In this document: one piece after another, positions 7,246-14,454 of the stretch
How the letters are laid out: the number at the start of each line of letters is the position of its first letter
Position numbering within the stretch: the first letter of the stretch is position 1
The notes under the pieces: model-generated
What the model saw: only the letters and a program-made list of their open reading frames with translations
What the model was told of the DNA's origin: nothing
Database searches by the model: none
NCBI GenBank assembly: GCA_023398955.1
Contig: JAEWRL010000007.1
Coordinates: 1-23,221, forward strand
DNA: 23,221 nucleotides
From: Pseudomonadota bacterium
Lineage (GTDB): Bacteria; Myxococcota_A; Polyangia; Polyangiales; Polyangiaceae
Direction: 5' to 3'
Translations under genes and position numbers: made by a program

Positions 7246-7560
7246 TCAGATATCCATGTCGACGTTGCCCTTGAAAGAGGCGCCGTCCGCAATCGTTAGT
7301 CGAGCAGCCTTCACGTCGCCGACGAGCCTTCCGCCGGCTTGCAGATCGACCCGCTCGGAGGCCGTGACGTTGCCCGTGACCTGTCCCGCGAGGGCGAGCG
7401 AAAGGGCCTGGACATCCGCCTCGACGACGCCTCCCGGCGCGACAGACACCACGTCGCGGCTCGACAGGGTGCCGCGCACTCTACCTGCGACCACGACTTC
7501 CTCTTCGCTCGTGATCTCACCTTCGATGGTCAGTTCCTCTGAGATGATCGTACCTGCCAT
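7246..7560 (-). CDS. Bactofilin (short, core domain only)
   Basis: Predicted 104-residue protein that is almost entirely bactofilin beta-helix: EGEITSEEEVVVAGRVRGTL, then turns such as SVAPGGVVEADV, GQVTGNVTASERVDLQAGG and ADGASFKGNVDM. The family forms cytoskeletal filaments that scaffold cell-wall enzymes or chromosome-segregation factors. The start is placed at ATG 7560, with GAGG five bases upstream; an ATG at 7578 would add six residues. It is the middle of three consecutive bactofilin genes on the minus strand, 42 bp after the first and 10 bp before the third, so co-transcription and co-assembly are likely. Confidence 0.88.
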   Translation of the reverse strand: MAGTIISEELTIEGEITSEEEVVVAGRVRGTLSSRDVVSVAPGGVVEADVQALSLALAGQVTGNVTASERVDLQAGGRLVGDVKAARLTIADGASFKGNVDMDI

Positions 7561-7602
7561 GTGGCCTCGTTTGGGCAAGAAGATTGCTGATGTGCGCTCG
7601 GT

Positions 7603-7965
7603 TCAACGATTCCGGCGTCTGCTGGGGAGGTCGAGCTCGAAATCCGTGTCGAGGACGACGGCAACTTCCGAGCCCGGCTCGATGGATACCTGTGCACCCT
7701 TCAGGGCGCCGCGCACCGACGCCCCCGAGCGCACGGCGATGGGACCGCTCGTTACCGCGTCCCCGATGAGAATGCCCGCAATTTCCAGCGCGTCCGCCTG
7801 CACGTCACCCTCCACACGGGCGCCGTCGGCGATCGCGGCAGTGCCGGCCACCGCTATGTCTCCTTGGACGCTGCCTTGTACGGTGAGAGGACCGCTGCCG
7901 GTGATTCTGCCTACGATTCGCGTTGCCGCGCCGAGCACGCTGCCTTCGGTATTCAGTCTCGCCAT
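7603..7965 (-). CDS. Bactofilin (first of three)
   Basis: Predicted 120-residue bactofilin. The repeated beta-helix turns are visible as GRITGSGPLTVQGSVQGDI, AAIADGARVEGDVQADAL and RSGASVRGALKGAQVSIEPG, followed by a short C-terminal tail with an acidic part (LDTDFELDL) and a basic end (PSRRRNR). It is the first bactofilin gene after the trmH terminator-like hairpin, so the cluster probably has its own promoter in the 63 bp between that hairpin and ATG 7965. The three-gene arrangement resembles bacN-bacO-bacP of Myxococcus xanthus, where the proteins co-polymerise and position chromosome-segregation factors near the poles. The one-to-one match to those genes is not proven here. Confidence 0.86.
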   Translation of the reverse strand: MARLNTEGSVLGAATRIVGRITGSGPLTVQGSVQGDIAVAGTAAIADGARVEGDVQADALEIAGILIGDAVTSGPIAVRSGASVRGALKGAQVSIEPGSEVAVVLDTDFELDLPSRRRNR

Positions 7966-8028
7966 GGGATTGCGCGGCGCACGCTAGTACAGCCGCGCTG
8001 CTCTGTCACCGGAAGGTGTCACGGAGCG

Positions 8029-8063
8029 AAAAGAGATCTGCGGGCTGGCCACGCGGCCCGCAG
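8029..8063 (-). terminator. Intrinsic terminator-like hairpin after trmH
   Basis: A perfect 8-bp GC-rich inverted repeat (CTGCGGGC at 8038-8045, GCCCGCAG at 8056-8063) has a 10-nt loop. Read on the minus strand it is followed at once by ATCTCTTTT (8037-8029), giving the stem-plus-U-tract form of a Rho-independent terminator. It lies 47 bp past the trmH stop and ahead of the bactofilin cluster, so it would separate the two transcription units. Confidence 0.65.
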
Positions 8064-8110
8064 GAGCGCACTACTCTGCAGTGGCGCTCGCCGCTGCGCG
8101 CAACGCCTTT

Positions 8111-8857
8111 TCAGGTGGCGGACCCAGCCCGCGCCGCGGTAGCGCGCACCTGTCCACTCGTTACATTCCCTGCCTCCAGGACCTCTCTGGCCCGCGAGAC
8201 GGTCCGGAACAGCGCCTTCGCATACAGCAATCGGCGAACCTCACTCGAGAGATCGCCCAGGCGGCCGCGAGTCGCCTGAGCCAATAAGATACCACCGGTC
8301 ACGCTGACATTGAGGCTCTCGGCGAAACCCACCATCGGCACCCGGACGGAGCGAGAGCAGGCCGACGCGATGGCGTCGCACACGCCATCGTGTTCATTGC
8401 CGAGAACGATGCAGACTCTTTCGAGCGCAGCCAGGTCGCCTGGATCGAGCTCTCCTGCGGGATGGGCCAGCACGAGAGCATGATTACTCCGCCGGATGGC
8501 CAGCAGGGCCTCTCCCGGCTCTGGATGGTGGTGGATGTCGAGCCAGTGGTGGGCGCCCTGCGTGACCCGTCGCGAGACGAGAAACGGGTCACCGTGCTCG
8601 ACCAAGTGGACGTCCTGGACACCTAAGGCCTCGCAGGTGCGCAGCAGTGCAGCCCCGTTATACGGATCCCGGATGCCGTCCAGGAGCAGCGCGACGCTCC
8701 CGATGCGCCTGGCCAGGACAGCTTGCAGCCGCTCGCGGCGCGTTGGGATTACGAGCGGCTCGAGCGCGGTAATCACCTCTTCCGCGGAGTAGGCCGGTCC
8801 CCAGGGCTGCCGGTCGGCACTCGCTGCGCGTTCGATATCTGCGCCGGTTCGCCGCAT
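8111..8857 (-). CDS. trmH: SpoU/TrmH-family RNA 2'-O-methyltransferase
   Basis: Predicted 248-residue SPOUT-class enzyme. The three SpoU motifs are visible: motif 1 LLLDGIRDPYNGAALLRTCE (58-77, with the catalytic Arg74 region), motif 2 CIVLGNEHDGVCD (about 148-160) and motif 3 RVPMVGFAESLNVSVTGG (about 172-189), which forms the trefoil knot that binds S-adenosylmethionine. The family methylates ribose 2'-OH groups. TrmH itself makes Gm18 in tRNA, and the C-terminal helical extension with LYAKALFRTVSRAREVL is consistent with the TrmH branch, but rRNA-specific relatives cannot be excluded. The gene diverges from thioredoxin, with 128 bp between the starts. The N-terminal 20 residues are not diagnostic and the start may be slightly downstream. 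Confidence 0.83.
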   Translation of the reverse strand: MRRTGADIERAASADRQPWGPAYSAEEVITALEPLVIPTRRERLQAVLARRIGSVALLLDGIRDPYNGAALLRTCEALGVQDVHLVEHGDPFLVSRRVTQGAHHWLDIHHHPEPGEALLAIRRSNHALVLAHPAGELDPGDLAALERVCIVLGNEHDGVCDAIASACSRSVRVPMVGFAESLNVSVTGGILLAQATRGRLGDLSSEVRRLLYAKALFRTVSRAREVLEAGNVTSGQVRATAARAGSAT

Positions 8858-8985
8858 TGCGGTTGCCCGAATAGCACGCCTACGTCCCGTGGTCAGGTCT
8901 CAAGGCCAGTCCGAAGGGGGTTCCGCCAGTGCTTTCGGCGGATTATCTTTGCGACCCAATCTTCAGCTCCGGGAGCTTTCATTCA

Positions 8986-9309
8986 ATGGCGTCCGAAAAG
9001 GTTCACGTGTTCAACGACAGCAATTTCGAAAGCGAAGTCCTGAGCGCAGACGGGCCGGTGCTCGTCGACTTCACGGCCACCTGGTGCGGCCCATGCAAAG
9101 CGCTGGCCCCCATCGTCGATCAGGTGGCCCAGGAGCTCGACGGACAGGTTAAGGTGGGTAAGCTCGACGTCGACGAGTCGCCGGTGACAGCCGGAAAGTA
9201 CGGGGTGCGCGGGGTTCCCACTGTGATGGTTTTCAAGGGTGGGCAGCGGGCGGCGCAACACGTTGGCCTGACGACGAAGGCGAAGCTCATCGAGTTGACG
9301 CAGGTCTGA
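8986..9309 (+). CDS. trxA: Thioredoxin
   Basis: Predicted 107-residue cytosolic thioredoxin, the classical single-domain length. The active site is WCGPC (Cys34/Cys37) in FTATWCGPCKALAPI, the buried Asp is in VLVDFTA, and the cis-proline is Pro78 in VRGVPTVMVFKGG. It reduces disulfides in cytoplasmic proteins using electrons from thioredoxin reductase. The start ATG 8986 is chosen because the canonical domain begins there; the open frame extends upstream to 8929 with unrelated sequence. GGGAG 11 nt upstream is a usable ribosome site. A large hairpin follows 11 nt after the stop, so it is probably a monocistronic unit or expressed above the downstream genes. Confidence 0.95.
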   Translation: MASEKVHVFNDSNFESEVLSADGPVLVDFTATWCGPCKALAPIVDQVAQELDGQVKVGKLDVDESPVTAGKYGVRGVPTVMVFKGGQRAAQHVGLTTKAKLIELTQV

Positions 9310-9320
9310 GTGTCGACGCA

Positions 9321-9370
9321 GCGGGGTCGCTCCTGGCTGGTCCTTGGCGCCGCTCAGGAGCGGTCCCCGC
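9321..9370. terminator. Strong stem-loop between thioredoxin and phosphoesterase genes
   Basis: The left arm at 9321-9335 (GCGGGGTCGCTCCTG) pairs with 9355-9370 (CAGGAGCGGTCCCCGC), giving 8 + 6 base pairs with a T/AC internal mismatch and a 19-nt loop. It begins 11 nt after the thioredoxin stop. There is no T-run after either arm, so it is not a textbook Rho-independent terminator. It may be a U-less terminator, an mRNA 3'-end stabiliser or a differential-expression element ahead of the next gene. Confidence 0.6.
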
Positions 9371-9393
9371 AGCGACTACGGGCTGGGTGAGGA

Positions 9394-10557
9394 GTGCCAG
9401 CCGCGCGTCCGCCATTGGCCGTATCCCACGGCGGCCTGCGACGGCTCGTCTACGCCCTGGCGGCACTAGGTTTGGTGCCTTGGCTCATCGGCGTGGCTGG
9501 TTCGTTTGCGTCCTGGCCTTGGATAGGGGGACTGTGCCTTCTCTGGGTCATTGCCGCGCGGCGCGTCGCCGGGGGCTTGCTGGATCCGCAGCGTTCGGCA
9601 CGTGTCGTCCGCTATCTGGACGCACCGTCGAGCGCTCTGTGGGCTTCCGGCGTGTTTGCGGCCGTGCTGCTCGCGCCCCTCGCGCTATGGCGAGGGTTGC
9701 AAGGCGCGCTCCCTGGCGTCCAGGAGGTTCGCTCGATCGTGCTCGTCGCATCAGCAGGCGCGATCTGGGCCGTCTGGGGGCGGCGCCGCTGGGTTCGGGT
9801 GAGGGAGACAGCCGTGCCCATCGCTGGCTTACCTGCGGCATTCGATGGCTACCGCATCGCGCATCTCTCCGACATTCATTTGGGCAGCGTGGATACGGCG
9901 CCAACAGTCGAGCGCTGGGTGCGGCGGACGAATGCCCTCGGCTGCGATCTCGTGGCCGTGACGGGGGATCTCGTATCCTCGGGCACGCGTTTCTATGCGG
10001 TGGCGGCTCGCGTTCTGGCACAGCTCGCCGCGCCGGATGGCGTGTTCGTCGTCAACGGCAACCACGACCTCTGGGATCCCGACCACTGGAGGCGCGAGCT
10101 CGAGCGACGGGGACTGACGGTGCTGATGCACGAGGTGCGTGCGGTGGTCCGTGGCGGGTCCGCTCTCTTCGTCGTCGGGCTTGACTGCACGCGCAGCGCC
10201 GAAGAAACGCGGCGATTTCTCCACGATACCTCCGCGAGTCGGCCCCAGGTAATGCTCTCTCACTATCCGACGTTCTTTGATGGCGGCCATGATAATCGTC
10301 CCGCGCTCACCCTCAGCGGCCACACTCACGGGGGTCAGATTGCGCTCCCGTGGCTCGATCGTTGGGTGAACCTCACGAGCGTTGTCGGTGGCCATCGCTC
10401 TGGGCTGACCCGGGAGGGGCCACATTACCTCTACGTGAGCCGAGGGCTCGGAACGACTGGCGTGCCGCTCCGGCTCGGCGCTGCGCCGGAGATTTGTGTG
10501 ATTCGGCTATGCGCCATGCCTCTTGCCGAGGGGTTGCCCGAGCGGCGCCCGCGATAA
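9394..10557 (+). CDS. Membrane-anchored metallophosphoesterase (YkuE/YaeI-like)
   Basis: Predicted 387 residues. The N-terminal third has about four hydrophobic helices (roughly 18-40, 43-58, 82-98, 112-128). A calcineurin-type phosphoesterase domain follows: HLSDIHLG (Asp160, His162), GDLVSSG (Asp192), the GNHD box at 222-225, SHYP (His290) and SGHTHGGQ (His310, His312). These residues bind the two metal ions that activate water for phosphoester hydrolysis. Bacterial relatives include YkuE, YaeI and LpxH-type hydrolases acting on membrane phospholipid or lipid A precursors; the substrate here is unknown. The active domain follows the last helix with a Gly-Leu-Pro-rich joint. The start GTG 9394 has GAGG too close, so a slightly later start is possible. 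The next gene starts 8 nt downstream. Confidence 0.8.
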   Translation: MPAARPPLAVSHGGLRRLVYALAALGLVPWLIGVAGSFASWPWIGGLCLLWVIAARRVAGGLLDPQRSARVVRYLDAPSSALWASGVFAAVLLAPLALWRGLQGALPGVQEVRSIVLVASAGAIWAVWGRRRWVRVRETAVPIAGLPAAFDGYRIAHLSDIHLGSVDTAPTVERWVRRTNALGCDLVAVTGDLVSSGTRFYAVAARVLAQLAAPDGVFVVNGNHDLWDPDHWRRELERRGLTVLMHEVRAVVRGGSALFVVGLDCTRSAEETRRFLHDTSASRPQVMLSHYPTFFDGGHDNRPALTLSGHTHGGQIALPWLDRWVNLTSVVGGHRSGLTREGPHYLYVSRGLGTTGVPLRLGAAPEICVIRLCAMPLAEGLPERRPR

Positions 10558-10565
10558 GCGGTAGG

Positions 10566-13500
10566 ATGTGCGCCATGGCACTTCCTTCCCCGTACTGGCT
10601 CCTCGCGGCCGCGGCGTTCCATACGGGGATGGGCTGCAGTGCCGCGCCCTCGAAAGTGAATCCTGCGTCGCTCTCTCTCCTCGAGAGAGTCAAGGCGTCC
10701 GAGGCGCATGAGCAGGACGCTGCCCGTTGGCACTATCATCCATCCGACGCCGCGGCCCTCTACGACGCCGTGCCGCTGGGGCGCAGCGAGACCCTCCTCG
10801 TGGGCGCCAATGGTGAGCGTTGGGTCGTCGACGCTGGTGCGGAGACGGCTCGAGCATCGCCCTGGCTGGCGTCTGGGGACCTGGTGGCAGTGCTCCAGCG
10901 GGACGCCAAATGGATCTTCGTGGAGCGGCATGGCGTCGCGTTCGAGTCGGAGGAGCCATTGGGGCCCTTTCTGGAGACGTACCGGCCACCTGAGCCGCTC
11001 GTAGGGGTTGCTGGAAACGATCGCCTGCTCGCCGGGGTCACGCGGGGCGGAAGGCTGCGCACGAGCCACGACGCCGCTCGGAGCTGGATCGGCGCGGGAC
11101 CGCCGTCCCCTCGATTCGTCGACGTCGCTGTCGATGAAGAGGGCAATGGTCTCGCGCTTGCCGTCCCTGAAGCGTTGTGGACGCGTGCCGCCGAAGACGC
11201 GGAATGGCAGTGTATCGACGCGAAACCAGTCGGTGCCACGGCCGTTACCCACCATCGCGGAGGAGGTCTTGTCGTCACCGGAGCTCTGGAAGACTTTCGG
11301 TACCACGTCCCGGGGCGACGCTTGGAGTCCCTTGACGTCGCGCCGCAGGGTGCCGAGTTGAGCCTCGGTGTGCCGTTGCCGCCGAGCCCGAGCGCTCAGG
11401 CAGTTTGGGAAGGGCGTGCAGCCCTGGAGGCAATGCGCTACAGGGAACTGCGCCGCCGCAAGGGCGGTTGGGATCTTCTCGAGGGACCCATCGCAGGGCC
11501 TCTCGTCAAGCGCCGCGCGGAGGCTCTTGGGGCCTGCGGCGGAGTTCGGCTCGCTTCTCGTGGAGACCGCGTCGCGGTCGTCTGTGGCGCCAGCGAGGAG
11601 CTCGCGGAGCTGCAGCCATTCACGCTTTTGGAGAGTGAGGACGGTGGAAGGACGTGGTTCGGAGCGCTGACGCTGCCACGCGGTATGCTCGGGGAGAGTC
11701 GTTTAGCCTTGGGCAGCGATGGTATGTTGCTCCTCACGGGGATTTGTCCTCCTCACGCCGCCGACGCTGGCTGCGCGCCGCGAGGGGTCTACTGGCACCC
11801 CTCCCGCTCGCGCGAGGCTCCCGACTCGAACGGCAAGAGAGCCCACGAGAAGCGCGCCGCCCCACCAGACGCACGGCTCGAGCCAGCGGCCTTGCCTGGC
11901 TTCACGGGAGTGGCGGATGCGTTGCTGTTCTCCGCCGATGGGACCCGCGCCCATGTCGTGGGGCGCCGTGGGAAGACCGGGCAGTATGGGCTATACCTGA
12001 CGGGTCCGAGCACGAAGACCTTCGCCGTCAGCAATCTGGGTCCGCTTCCCTCTCCGTTCGTGCACGGCGACATGGACTCTCCGCCGACCGGGGTCCGGCG
12101 CGGATCGTTCATCGCGGACGTGGCGGCAGGGGAAGATGGACACCTCGCGGTTCATCTGGAACGGCGTGGCGAGCACCTGCTCGTCGTCGTGGGCAGGGAC
12201 GGCCGAATCCGCAGTATTGCGAGGCCCCCCCGAGGCGCTGCCCTGCTCGGCATCGCCGGGCTTCGGTCCCTCGCCATCGACCCTGGATCCGGGCGAAGCT
12301 GGGAGAGCAGCGATGGGGGAGTCACGTGGGGTGAGCAGGTGGCGCTGCCGCGCCCACCGTGCCCGGGAGATGCGTCGTGCTCCCTTCCATTCGTCTGCGG
12401 CTCCGGTGGTTGTCTCCTGACCGAGGAGTGGTCTCGGACCGGGTGGGGGGCACCACGAGCCGCCGCGGCGGCGCCCCCGGGGGGCGCTCCGTCGCCCGTC
12501 GAAGCACCGGAGTTGCAGGCGCCTTGGGTCTGCGATCTCGTCTCCGAAGAGCCGTGGCAGCGAGTCGAGGGCGCCTGGCGGGCACCGACCGCCGACGAGA
12601 CGGCGATCGGTCAGACTGCGTGGCATATGATCGCGAGCGACGCCGAGCGCGCGGCCGTATCGATGACGATGCTACGACGTGGCGCCAGGCTGCCCGAGCG
12701 TCGGACGTTGTTTGCCCCGGCGCGCGCGCCCGAGGGGATGGCGATGGCCGTCAGTCGGCAAGTGGAGGGTGCGGCAGCACTCCGGTACGTGGTCCCCTCG
12801 ACCGAGAGCTCACCGGAGCTTCGCGCGATCGAGATAGCCTGGCTCAACCTCTTCACCGACGCCTTGGTTCGTACCCGCTTGCCCTCGGCGGAACCGTTTC
12901 GTCCCGGAGATTTCGTCCCCTCGAGTCGGGGTGCGCTGGTCGCCAAACCCAACCTCATCAGCATCGCCAGCGATGGGCTCTTTCTGCGCATCCACGCGAG
13001 CCCAGCGAAGGCACAGTCAACACTCTTCAGCGATGGCAAGCGGGTTTCGAGGGTACCCCCCCTGGTGCTCCCAGAGCGCGTCCAAGGCGCGCGACACGAG
13101 ATGGCGCGGCTCGGCGGTGCCAGCGTCGCACTGATCATGAAGGACGACGGTGTGGTGCTGCGGGGCTCGCCAGAGGGCTCGTCGTGGAACTGGAGCGCGC
13201 TGACCCTGCTGCTCCCGGACGCGCGGTCTTTCGCGATTTCTCAGCGGTTGGAGATCACCTATCTCGATCGCTCACCCGCGTTACAGGTCGTGACCTGGGA
13301 CGATAGTGCGGCCGCGGCCGCGATCTATCCAATCCAGCGGGGGCCCGAGCTCCTCGGAAGGCCCACGTCAGTCCCAACCTTGAAGGATCTCGGCGGAGAG
13401 CTGCTGGCGTGCTCTACATGGACCTTTCCGCGGGTCGTGAGCCCGCCGTTGCCAGGGACCAGAACCCCCGTCGTGGTTCGCGATGCCGTGGAGCCCGACC

Positions 13501-13781
13501 AATACTTGCTGTCGGGGCAGGCGGTGCTGTACGGGACGCCCCAGCAGGCGTGCGTGGCGAGCATGGAAGCCCGGGCGGTTGCTGGGGACGGTGCCGGTCG
13601 TGAGCTGTCGGCGTTATTGTTTCCTGCGGACATGGGCCGCGCATGGGCTTTCCGCAGCAGCCTGGAGGGTGGCGAGAGGACCATCGAGCTGCGTCCGATG
13701 GCGTGTCAGAGGACAGCCGAGGTGACGCTGCCAGCAGAAGTGTCGGCGGCGATGAAGTCGCGGCAAGCCGGGACACGCTGA
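10566..13781 (+). CDS. Very large Asp-box (BNR-type) beta-propeller lipoprotein
   Basis: Predicted 1071 residues. A hydrophobic signal sequence ends in the lipobox-like GMGC (Cys24, or Cys21 if the in-frame ATG 10575 is used), suggesting a lipid-anchored envelope or surface protein. Asp-box motifs of the S-x-D-x-G-x-T-W type, which occur on blades of sialidase/Ycf48-like propellers, are at about 357 (SEDGGRTW) and 581 (SSDGGVTW), with a degenerate copy at about 167 (SHDAARSW). The rest is beta-rich with repeated LESEDG/LALGSDG-like strand-turns. A low-complexity Ala/Pro/Gly linker at about 632-645 splits it into two halves, so it probably holds two propellers. I recognise no enzyme active site, so a binding or scaffold role is more likely than sialidase activity. 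It starts 8 nt after the phosphoesterase and is probably co-transcribed with it. Confidence 0.68.
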   Translation: MCAMALPSPYWLLAAAAFHTGMGCSAAPSKVNPASLSLLERVKASEAHEQDAARWHYHPSDAAALYDAVPLGRSETLLVGANGERWVVDAGAETARASPWLASGDLVAVLQRDAKWIFVERHGVAFESEEPLGPFLETYRPPEPLVGVAGNDRLLAGVTRGGRLRTSHDAARSWIGAGPPSPRFVDVAVDEEGNGLALAVPEALWTRAAEDAEWQCIDAKPVGATAVTHHRGGGLVVTGALEDFRYHVPGRRLESLDVAPQGAELSLGVPLPPSPSAQAVWEGRAALEAMRYRELRRRKGGWDLLEGPIAGPLVKRRAEALGACGGVRLASRGDRVAVVCGASEELAELQPFTLLESEDGGRTWFGALTLPRGMLGESRLALGSDGMLLLTGICPPHAADAGCAPRGVYWHPSRSREAPDSNGKRAHEKRAAPPDARLEPAALPGFTGVADALLFSADGTRAHVVGRRGKTGQYGLYLTGPSTKTFAVSNLGPLPSPFVHGDMDSPPTGVRRGSFIADVAAGEDGHLAVHLERRGEHLLVVVGRDGRIRSIARPPRGAALLGIAGLRSLAIDPGSGRSWESSDGGVTWGEQVALPRPPCPGDASCSLPFVCGSGGCLLTEEWSRTGWGAPRAAAAAPPGGAPSPVEAPELQAPWVCDLVSEEPWQRVEGAWRAPTADETAIGQTAWHMIASDAERAAVSMTMLRRGARLPERRTLFAPARAPEGMAMAVSRQVEGAAALRYVVPSTESSPELRAIEIAWLNLFTDALVRTRLPSAEPFRPGDFVPSSRGALVAKPNLISIASDGLFLRIHASPAKAQSTLFSDGKRVSRVPPLVLPERVQGARHEMARLGGASVALIMKDDGVVLRGSPEGSSWNWSALTLLLPDARSFAISQRLEITYLDRSPALQVVTWDDSAAAAAIYPIQRGPELLGRPTSVPTLKDLGGELLACSTWTFPRVVSPPLPGTRTPVVVRDAVEPDQYLLSGQAVLYGTPQQACVASMEARAVAGDGAGRELSALLFPADMGRAWAFRSSLEGGERTIELRPMACQRTAEVTLPAEVSAAMKSRQAGTR

Positions 13782-13811
13782 AGCCCTCGCCGTCGACCCC
13801 TGCTGGGGGCG

Positions 13812-14447
13812 TCAAAGGCTGATACGAGTCCGGAACAGCTGAGGCCTCGACTGGTGTGGGAACCGAAGCCCAGCGACCACGTTCCGAATGCACCGAGCGG
13901 CCTTCGCGTCCTCGGGCTCCGTCCGAACGCTGACACCGACCGCCTTGATCCCCAGGACCGCGACGCAGAGATCGAGTCGGAAGGCTTTGCCGTCGCGGCA
14001 GTGGTGCAGTGTCGCTCTCGACTTGGGGCCATCGAGCAGCGTACTGTAGTCGGTCTCGGTCATGTCTCGGGGCAGCGACCAGTCGGAGCGCGATGCCGCA
14101 CCATGATAGTGCTCCAGGGCCTCTTCGCACCCGGGGAGGGCCGGTGGCGGGGGCACGGAGCCAGTGGACTGTGTGGCTGCGGGCAGAGGCTCGTGCTGGG
14201 GTGGCCTTGGAGGGAGCGCTGCTGTCCTCACGATGCTCGGCGTGGCGCGCGGTGCCGTGACAGAGTGCACGCCTTGCGGAACCCACAGCCCTGTCAACAG
14301 CGCCCAGGCGAGGGCGATGGCAGCCGACCAGGCGGTGAGCCCCCCGAGGAACAGGGCGCGCCGGCTGCGTCCCCGAGGCGGCGCAAACTCCACATCGGGG
14401 AGCGCGTCGGGCAGCCGTACTCGCCGCTTGAAGCCGATGGGCGCCAT
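13812..14447 (-). CDS. Single-TM protein with TonB/AgmX-like C-terminal domain
   Basis: Predicted 211-residue protein: an N-terminal basic cytoplasmic tail, one transmembrane helix (about 30-52), a proline-rich spacer (about 70-110), then a small domain with three cysteines. The end, KAARCIRNVVAGLRFPHQSRPQ, resembles the Cys-x(n)-W/L-R-F-P pattern of the AgmX/PglI C-terminal domain found in many myxobacterial motility and envelope proteins that look like TonB. I rate this resemblance as suggestive rather than certain. The start ATG 14447 is 7 nt after the glycosyltransferase stop; the frame is open upstream to 14534 inside that gene. Its role may be to bridge the inner membrane and periplasm. 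It converges with the large lipoprotein gene. Confidence 0.5.
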   Translation of the reverse strand: MAPIGFKRRVRLPDALPDVEFAPPRGRSRRALFLGGLTAWSAAIALAWALLTGLWVPQGVHSVTAPRATPSIVRTAALPPRPPQHEPLPAATQSTGSVPPPPALPGCEEALEHYHGAASRSDWSLPRDMTETDYSTLLDGPKSRATLHHCRDGKAFRLDLCVAVLGIKAVGVSVRTEPEDAKAARCIRNVVAGLRFPHQSRPQLFRTRISL

Positions 14448-14454
14448 GAGAGTC

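Noticed and set aside
6580..7299. Plus-strand Ala/Ser/Pro-rich frame opposite the third bactofilin
   Set aside because: It mirrors the low-complexity basic tail of the bactofilin; no independent signal supports it.
12470..12487. GC palindrome GCGCCCCC/GGGGGGCGC
   Set aside because: It is inside a coding region that encodes a Pro/Gly/Ala linker, so the symmetry follows from GCx/GGx/CCx codon use. No reason to call it regulatory.
12359..13306. Open frame of 315 codons in a second plus frame inside the large lipoprotein gene
   Set aside because: Its composition is Arg/Gly-rich with no motif, and it lies within the lipoprotein frame, which has a signal peptide and Asp-boxes. Treated as a shadow.
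13309..13324. NotI-like palindromic GCGGCCGCGGCCGC
   Set aside because: It encodes part of an Ala run in the lipoprotein; common in high-GC coding DNA.
13782..13811. CCCC-TGCT-GGGG short hairpin between convergent genes
   Set aside because: The stem is only 4 bp with no T-run, too weak to call a bidirectional terminator.
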